Source: Thiomicrorhabdus marina (GTDB lineage Bacteria > Pseudomonadota > Gammaproteobacteria > Thiomicrospirales > Thiomicrospiraceae). From it: a stretch of 64,000 nucleotides of DNA. Below the pieces are notes generated by a model. It searched no databases. It had not been told where the DNA came from and saw only the letters and a program-made list of their open reading frames with translations. Made by a program: the position numbers and the translations under genes. Of this stretch, positions 58,740 through 64,000 are shown in pieces (position 1 is the stretch's first letter; each line of letters begins with the position of its first letter). The DNA lies in contig NZ_JAGETV010000004.1 of NCBI RefSeq assembly GCF_017571465.1, positions 62,001 through 126,000 of the forward strand. The letters run 5' to 3'.

Positions 58740-60056
58740 TTATTTATCCGATTTTAGACGATTAATGCCTAGCATCTTCATAATGTATTTCTGATAAATC
58801 GGCTCTGAGTTACCGGCTTTCATATTACGAATAAAGTATTTCTCAAACGCAATCTTAGCTAAGTGAACCCACTTACCTTTTTTCGCCCACGTTAAGTTAC
58901 GCGGTGGAATCTGTGGCAGAGCAACAAACGCAGCACCAGAATCACCCATATCTGCAAGACATACGGTATTCCAAGTCGGCTCTTCGTGAGGCTCTTTGCC
59001 TTCTAGGTTTGCTTCGATATTGTGACAAATCGCTGTGACCATTGACTCGATCATTAGACCGGTTTTCGGCGTACCACAAGGAACTGGACAAGTTGTATCA
59101 ACCGGAGGAATCGCGATACCAACACCGAGTGCATAGATGTTTTTGTAAGTCGGGTTACGGCTAAATTGATCAACCTTAACAAAACCGCGCGGGTTAACCA
59201 ACGGGCCACCCATTTTCTCAGGATCGCCATCAACCATATCGCAAAGGAATTTCGAGCCTTTGAATGCCGGAAGCATCATCGAGTATTTAAATGGTAATTC
59301 GTGTTGTTTGATAACGTTACCATGCATATCGTGCTCGTCGACATACATTGTGCCATCTTCAATTTTGGTGGTTTTAGCGTTACAAATCCAGTTGATATGA
59401 CGATTACGCAACTCAGATTCCATTAGCCCTTTAGAATCACCAACACCGCCTAAACCTAGGTGACCAATGTAAGGCTCTGCCGTAACAAAAGTCATTGGAA
59501 CGTCTTTACGGATTTTGCGCTTACGAAGATCCGTTTCCATAATCATTGCGAATTCATACGCAGGACCGAAACATGATGCACCTTGTACCGCACCAACAAT
59601 GATCGGACCCGGATCATTACAAAACTCTTCCCACTGCTCATAAGCTTCCGCAGCATGAGGAGTCGTACAAACCGAAACGGTATTACCACCGTGACTCTTT
59701 GGACCAAAACCTTCAACTTCGTTGAACGCTAGAGAAGGACCTGTCGAAAGGATTAGGTAGTCATAATCCATGGTAGAACCGTCATCCAGAGTAATTTGAT
59801 TATTGTCTGGATCAAGCGCAGTACAAATTTGGTTGTAAAACTCAATCCCTTTGCGCGTTAGATGCGGCTCTAATTTGAAAGAGATATCTTCCGGCTTACG
59901 CCAGCCCACTGCAACCCAAGGGTTTGATGGAACGAAATTAAATTCATCAACGGCATTTACAACTTTAACGGTATGCCCTTTATCAAGATGCTTACGGATA
60001 TCGTAAGACATTGGTAGACCACCCGTGCTAGATCCAACTACAACAACTGTTGCCAT
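58740..60056 (-). CDS. sqr: Sulfide:quinone oxidoreductase
   Basis: A 438-residue flavoprotein of the SQR family, which oxidises sulfide to sulfur or polysulfide at the membrane and passes electrons to quinone. The FAD-binding Rossmann motif VVVVGSSTGGLP is at the N-terminus. Redox cysteines occur in GAVQGASCFGPAYEF (about 160) and DTTCPVPCGTPKTG (about 345), matching the pair that forms the sulfide-binding bridge. The C-terminal amphipathic region (KIAFEKYFIRNM) would hold it to the membrane. The type (probably not type I) was not assigned. The ATG at 60056 follows GAGGTG; a GTG two codons earlier overlaps that site. Upstream is AT-rich DNA of 300 bp. Confidence 0.9.
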   Translation of the reverse strand: MATVVVVGSSTGGLPMSYDIRKHLDKGHTVKVVNAVDEFNFVPSNPWVAVGWRKPEDISFKLEPHLTRKGIEFYNQICTALDPDNNQITLDDGSTMDYDYLILSTGPSLAFNEVEGFGPKSHGGNTVSVCTTPHAAEAYEQWEEFCNDPGPIIVGAVQGASCFGPAYEFAMIMETDLRKRKIRKDVPMTFVTAEPYIGHLGLGGVGDSKGLMESELRNRHINWICNAKTTKIEDGTMYVDEHDMHGNVIKQHELPFKYSMMLPAFKGSKFLCDMVDGDPEKMGGPLVNPRGFVKVDQFSRNPTYKNIYALGVGIAIPPVDTTCPVPCGTPKTGLMIESMVTAICHNIEANLEGKEPHEEPTWNTVCLADMGDSGAAFVALPQIPPRNLTWAKKGKWVHLAKIAFEKYFIRNMKAGNSEPIYQKYIMKMLGINRLKSDK

Positions 60057-60062
60057 GTTCAC

Positions 60063-60371
60063 CTCATATTTTTGTTTTGAGTCATAACGAAGCTGACTCT
60101 TATTTTGTTCTAATAACTCTGATTTATGCAGTTACCAAAGATATTTTTATAACCAGATACGGATATAAAATTGTTAGGAAATACTGCAGTAATGAAGGAT
60201 AAATTGAAAATAAAATTTTTATATCCAGAATAAATCGAACTTATTAGAATAGAAATAAAACTTATTAGCAACCCCATAGGGCTTTTTAATAATTTAAATA
60301 ACGTGATGTAATTTAACCATAAAGTATATATAAACAATTGGTTATGAAAAAAGCAGTATTAAAAACACTCT
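60063..60371. other. AT-rich region between SQR and permease genes
   Basis: About 310 bp. It holds the upstream DNA of sqr and perhaps its promoter. AACTTATTAG occurs at 60238-60247 and nearly again at 60257-60266. A 75-codon minus-strand frame is likely chance. No RNA gene was seen. Confidence 0.35.
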
Positions 60372-61607
60372 TTAATGACCTTTTGTCAGCAATAACGGTA
60401 ACCAAAAAAGCACCATAAAGGTAATAAAAATAATTGAGATAATCGTTAGAAAAGCGCCCATCACCACTAAAACATGATGACTAAAGAGTAAAACAGCCAT
60501 GCCAATCAGTAATAGCCAAGAGCTTATCCAAATTGGCCGCGCTACACTTGCCATAGCAAACGCTACTGCATCAAACCCTTGGGCAAACATGGTTAGCTGT
60601 GCTCGTTGATAACGGCTAAAGAAATGCACAACATCGTCAATAATCAAACCGAGACTTAACATCAGTAGTACCGGTAATAGCTGTTCTGGCATGTTAAATC
60701 CGGTTGCTCCAGTCAACATTGGTAAAAGTACTTCTTGAATAGCCATACTGATTAACCACGCCAACATGGTTAGCCAGAGTGCGAACAAAACCACTCTTGC
60801 AGAACGCCAATACAACATAAAGAGCCCAGCAAACAACAGTAGCATCAAACCAAATTGATAATTTAACAATACCGCTTGGTAGTACCAGGCTAGGACTATT
60901 GAAGTCAACAGGCTGGCAACCAATAAAGGAGTGCGCCATTTCCCTTTAGTTTTTAATGTTTCAATCCAACCACGAAATCCATTTCTGTCACTGGTATTGC
61001 CGACACGGAATTCCAAGAAATAACTCAATAAAATCAATGGCAGCAAAGTAATACTGAAAAATACGCTCAAAATTGCGCCAATGGTCACCACCCAAGCCAT
61101 CTGCGCGTAATCGCCGTTAAACCAAGCAGCGAAAATAAAGCCTAAAGAAGTCGTTAAATTGGAGAGCACAATAGGAGTAAAGTTCAGCTTAAGCGCTTCC
61201 GCTACCGCATCAAACTGATACAGCCCACGTGCCATTTCCCGTAACAAGGTACTTAATTGATGAATCAAATTCGACGACAGCATTATCACGATTACCAGTA
61301 ATGCTAATAAACCGGTTTCATCCAGCACAATATCCAGCCATCCCAAAACACCGAAACTGCTAATCAAAATTAACCAACTTAATGCGAACTGAATCAGTGC
61401 AGTACGTTTTGAATCCGCCAACCAGGCTAAAACTAAACTCATCAAAACCGTGGCAATCAATAGTGATAACAGAATCGGTGTTAAGCTATGCCATGCAAAA
61501 TCAAGTAATCCATACAGCAGTACTGCCAAAATTACACCAAAACGAATCGCCAACGATCTTTTGTTGTGGGCAATGATTTGTACCCAGCTAAACGCCCAAT
61601 TTCCCAT
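60372..61607 (-). CDS. MMPL/RND-superfamily permease-like membrane protein
   Basis: A 411-residue inner-membrane protein with about 12 hydrophobic helices and almost no periplasmic domain. SSNLIHQLSTLLREMARGLYQFDAVAEAL and GLIIDDVVHFFSRYQRA are the RND/MMPL-type helix-4-like motifs, once in each half, and ALKLNFTPIVLSNLTTSLGF / ASVARPIWISSW follow each, showing an internal duplication. It is thus a reduced RND-like protein without the large porter loops. Substrate unknown. It is oriented away from mfd. Confidence 0.75.
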   Translation of the reverse strand: MGNWAFSWVQIIAHNKRSLAIRFGVILAVLLYGLLDFAWHSLTPILLSLLIATVLMSLVLAWLADSKRTALIQFALSWLILISSFGVLGWLDIVLDETGLLALLVIVIMLSSNLIHQLSTLLREMARGLYQFDAVAEALKLNFTPIVLSNLTTSLGFIFAAWFNGDYAQMAWVVTIGAILSVFFSITLLPLILLSYFLEFRVGNTSDRNGFRGWIETLKTKGKWRTPLLVASLLTSIVLAWYYQAVLLNYQFGLMLLLFAGLFMLYWRSARVVLFALWLTMLAWLISMAIQEVLLPMLTGATGFNMPEQLLPVLLMLSLGLIIDDVVHFFSRYQRAQLTMFAQGFDAVAFAMASVARPIWISSWLLLIGMAVLLFSHHVLVVMGAFLTIISIIFITFMVLFWLPLLLTKGH

Positions 61608-61717
61608 GCAGATTTTTGTCCTTTTGTTGCATTGTTTAGATTCATGCCATAAGCGAATCCGGCTGGTTTAAAATACGCCTCTAATTTTCATAAACTAAGC
61701 ATATTCAGCAAGATTTC

Positions 61718-64000
61718 ATGGCAGCTCTAAAAGTTCCGTTTTTTCCGTTAGGCGAATTTACACTCACCGGTCATCGTTCGCGTACTAGTGCACTTAATCT
61801 ATCCAGTGCCGCCCTATTTATTAGTCAGCTTCAGCAACAACACCCATTTTGTGTGGTGCTCGCTAGCGATTCGCAAAAAGCCAATCAATTACAGCAACAA
61901 ATCGAATTTTTCAGTGCCGCTCAAAAAACGCCGATTTTGACCTTTCCAGAATGGGAAACTCTACCATACGATCAATTCTCGCCGCACCAAGACTTGGTAT
62001 CGGAACGATTAAAAACGCTTTATAAACTGCCAAATAGCCAACAAGGTATTCTAGTGATTCCGGCGTCGCTTTTGGCGCAGAAGTTAATCCCGCAAGAATA
62101 TTTAGCGAAATTTACTTTTTTATTTAAAGCCGGTGACAACCTCAACCCTGAGCAATTAATCGAGCAACTCAGTGTTTCCGGTTATCAGCGCGTCAGCACG
62201 GTTATGGAACATGGTGATTATGCAGTTCGCGGCGGAATTATCGATCTCTTCCCAATGGGATCGAAGAAACCATTCCGTCTCGACCTGTTCGATGACGAAA
62301 TTGAATCGATTCGTAGTTTTGACCCGGAAACCCAACTTACGATTGATACGATCGACTCAGTAGAGCTATTACCCGCCAAAGAATTTAATCTTAGTCGCGA
62401 AGGTATTGATCTCTTTAAACAGAATTTCCGTCAATATTTCGGTGAAAATGCCCATCAAAGCCAGCTGTATAAACAGGTAAGCAGCGCTGAAGCCGTTGGT
62501 GGTTTGGAATACTACCTGCCGTTTTTCCACCAACAGACAGCAACTTTGTATGACTATCTGCCGGAAAATACCGTGTTTATCGATTTTGATGATATGGAAT
62601 CCGCGATTGAGCGCAATCTAAAAGACTATCAGGAACGCTACCAAATTGCCCAGCACAACAGCGATTACCCGGTAATTCAACCACAAGACTTGCTAATTAG
62701 TGAAAGCGCTGTCATGGCAGGTATGAAAGATTACCACCGTATTTCGATTGAAGCTGAAGACCAAAAGTCCAGCAAGCTTAGCCATCAATTCAAACGTCAT
62801 ACCTTGCCGAATCTGGCGATTGATTCCAATAGCGACTACCCATTGGCAAACCTGAATAGCTTCTTAGATATCGAACAGCATCCGGTCGTGTTCTGTGCAG
62901 AGTCAACCGGTCGTCGTGAAACCTTGATGACAGTGCTAAGTAAACACTTAAACCAAAAACAAGCTGCTAAACCGGTCATTTGTCAGAACTGGGCAGAGGT
63001 TAGCGAATGGGTCAATAGTGCTAAAAAATCCCAAGCAGCAATTCTGGTCGGCCCTATCGAGCAGTCGATTTGGTTACAAGAGCTGTGCTTAATCACCGAA
63101 GCGGATATTTTCGGACAAACCGTACTACAACGCCGTCGCCGTAAAAGCCGTCATCAAGACTTCGACAGCGCAATCTCCAACCTTGTAGAGCTTGATGAAG
63201 GCAGTCCGATTGTGCATATTGATCACGGCGTCGGTCGCTATCTCGGTTTGGAAACCATGGACATTCGCGGCACATCCCACGAGTTCTTAAAAATTGAATA
63301 CGCTAAGCAAGCAATGCTCTATGTACCGGTCAGCTCATTGCATCTGGTCAGCCGCTATACCGGAGCTACGCCGGAAACTGCACCGCTGCATCAACTCGGT
63401 TCCGATAAATGGGATAAAGCCAAACAGAAAGCCGCTCAAAAAGCACATGATGTTGCTGCCGAACTGCTTGATATTTATGCGCAACGTGCGGCGAGAAAAG
63501 GCTTGGCATTCGAAACCGATGAAGAGGCTTATGCTCGATTCGCTGCTAGTTTTCCATTTGAAGAGACACCGGATCAATTTATTGCCATTGAATCGGTTAT
63601 CGCAGACATGAAATCCGATAAACCGATGGATCGTTTGGTGTGTGGTGATGTCGGTTTCGGTAAAACCGAAGTGGCGATGCGCGCCGCCTTTATTGCCGCT
63701 CATGCAGGAAAACAAGTGGCGATGCTAGTACCAACTACCCTATTGGCACAACAGCACTTTGAAAACTTCCGCAACCGTTTTTCTGAGTGGCCGATTCGTA
63801 TCGAGGTGCTGTCTCGTTTCCAAAGCGCTAAAGAACAGAAAATCATTCTGGCTGATTTAGCGGAAGGTAAAATCGATATTATTATCGGCACTCATAAGCT
63901 GATTCGTAAAGAGATTGTCTACAAACAACTCGGGCTGATTATCATTGACGAAGAACATCGTTTTGGCGTGCGTCAAAAAGAACAGCTAAAGAAAGTGCGT
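61718..64000 (+). CDS. mfd: Transcription-repair coupling factor Mfd (3' end outside window)
   Basis: The frame is open from ATG at 61718 to the end of the window (761 residues seen of about 1,150). Mfd pushes stalled RNA polymerase off lesions and recruits UvrA. Visible are the UvrB-homology modules (FLVVLASDSQKANQL-like start, GGIIDLFPMGSKKPFRLDLFDDEIESIRSFD), the RNA-polymerase interaction domain (VHIDHGVGRYLGLETMDIRG, KIEYAKQAMLYVPVSSLHLV), and the helicase motifs GDVGFGKTEVAMRAAF and IIIDEEHRFGVRQKEQ. It fits with uvrC in the same window. Divergent from the permease gene. Confidence 0.97.
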   Translation, partial: MAALKVPFFPLGEFTLTGHRSRTSALNLSSAALFISQLQQQHPFCVVLASDSQKANQLQQQIEFFSAAQKTPILTFPEWETLPYDQFSPHQDLVSERLKTLYKLPNSQQGILVIPASLLAQKLIPQEYLAKFTFLFKAGDNLNPEQLIEQLSVSGYQRVSTVMEHGDYAVRGGIIDLFPMGSKKPFRLDLFDDEIESIRSFDPETQLTIDTIDSVELLPAKEFNLSREGIDLFKQNFRQYFGENAHQSQLYKQVSSAEAVGGLEYYLPFFHQQTATLYDYLPENTVFIDFDDMESAIERNLKDYQERYQIAQHNSDYPVIQPQDLLISESAVMAGMKDYHRISIEAEDQKSSKLSHQFKRHTLPNLAIDSNSDYPLANLNSFLDIEQHPVVFCAESTGRRETLMTVLSKHLNQKQAAKPVICQNWAEVSEWVNSAKKSQAAILVGPIEQSIWLQELCLITEADIFGQTVLQRRRRKSRHQDFDSAISNLVELDEGSPIVHIDHGVGRYLGLETMDIRGTSHEFLKIEYAKQAMLYVPVSSLHLVSRYTGATPETAPLHQLGSDKWDKAKQKAAQKAHDVAAELLDIYAQRAARKGLAFETDEEAYARFAASFPFEETPDQFIAIESVIADMKSDKPMDRLVCGDVGFGKTEVAMRAAFIAAHAGKQVAMLVPTTLLAQQHFENFRNRFSEWPIRIEVLSRFQSAKEQKIILADLAEGKIDIIIGTHKLIRKEIVYKQLGLIIIDEEHRFGVRQKEQLKKVR

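Noticed and set aside
60110-60337. 75-residue hydrophobic minus-strand protein
   Set aside because: Low-complexity AT-rich DNA with F, I, N and S-rich translation typical of chance frames; no ribosome binding site.

Overview
The window is a gammaproteobacterial chromosome segment, most likely from an obligately sulfur-oxidising chemolithoautotroph of the Thiomicrospira/Thiomicrorhabdus/Hydrogenovibrio type. This is inferred from the classic gammaproteobacterial gene blocks (rpsB-tsf-pyrH-frr-uppS-cdsA-rseP-bamA-skp-lpxD-fabZ-lpxA-lpxB-rnhB; map-glnD-dapD; uvrC-pgsA-glyW-cysT-leuZ) together with a secreted delta-class carbonic anhydrase beside a sulfide:quinone oxidoreductase. Function calls are by motif and family recognition only; no database search was run.

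Layout. (1) 1 to about 12.26 kb is an accessory region, AT-rich by eye: a large STAND-type NTPase that enters from outside the window, a serine recombinase, a KfrA-like coiled-coil DNA-binding protein with a decayed duplicate of its 3' end, a Sel1-repeat protein, a cold-shock-domain membrane protein, a lipoprotein, an Xre regulator, a possible MobI-like gene behind a long hairpin-rich intergenic region (oriT candidate), and a tyrosine integrase with three 12-bp repeats in its promoter. Its left boundary lies outside the window. (2) 12.3-36.3 kb is core chromosome: cheV, then the envelope and translation operon on the minus strand, divergent map-glnD, then dapD, a YffB-like reductase, dapE and a PAS chemoreceptor. 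(3) 36.3-38.3 kb: a DsbA-like protein and an orphan solute-binding lipoprotein. (4) 38,279-48,565 is a complete-looking integrative element of about 10.3 kb in the 3' end of tRNA-Leu(TAA), bounded by a 16-bp direct repeat. It carries an integrase, an AlpA regulator, a Mor-like activator, primase-associated (PriCT-like) and paired winged-helix replication proteins, SSB, a putative annealing protein, a Gp157-like protein, a RusA resolvase and hicAB, but no capsid, portal, terminase or tail genes. (5) 48.5-64 kb is core again: tRNA-Leu/Cys/Gly, pgsA, uvrC, an S49 peptidase, an ABC-F protein, lolD-lolC/E, a TRIC channel, delta-carbonic anhydrase, SQR, an MMPL-type permease and the start of mfd.

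The main candidate for an undescribed system is the leuZ element. It is organised like a phage satellite: integrase at the tRNA end, AlpA/Mor-type control, a structured leader before one long replication/recombination operon, and a toxin-antitoxin pair at the far end. It also contains perfect 28-bp inverted repeats enclosing all cargo except the integrase, a four-unit array of about 48 bp next to one of them, and a replication module that looks split into several small proteins. A second candidate is the left island, with its STAND NTPase and a possible conjugation-hijacking mobilisation locus.

In the core, DapD and DapE together specify the succinylase lysine pathway, the Lpx/FabZ/Skp/BamA/RseP/CdsA/UppS genes form one envelope-biogenesis block, and the carbonic anhydrase/SQR pair fits periplasmic CO2/bicarbonate handling coupled to sulfide oxidation.
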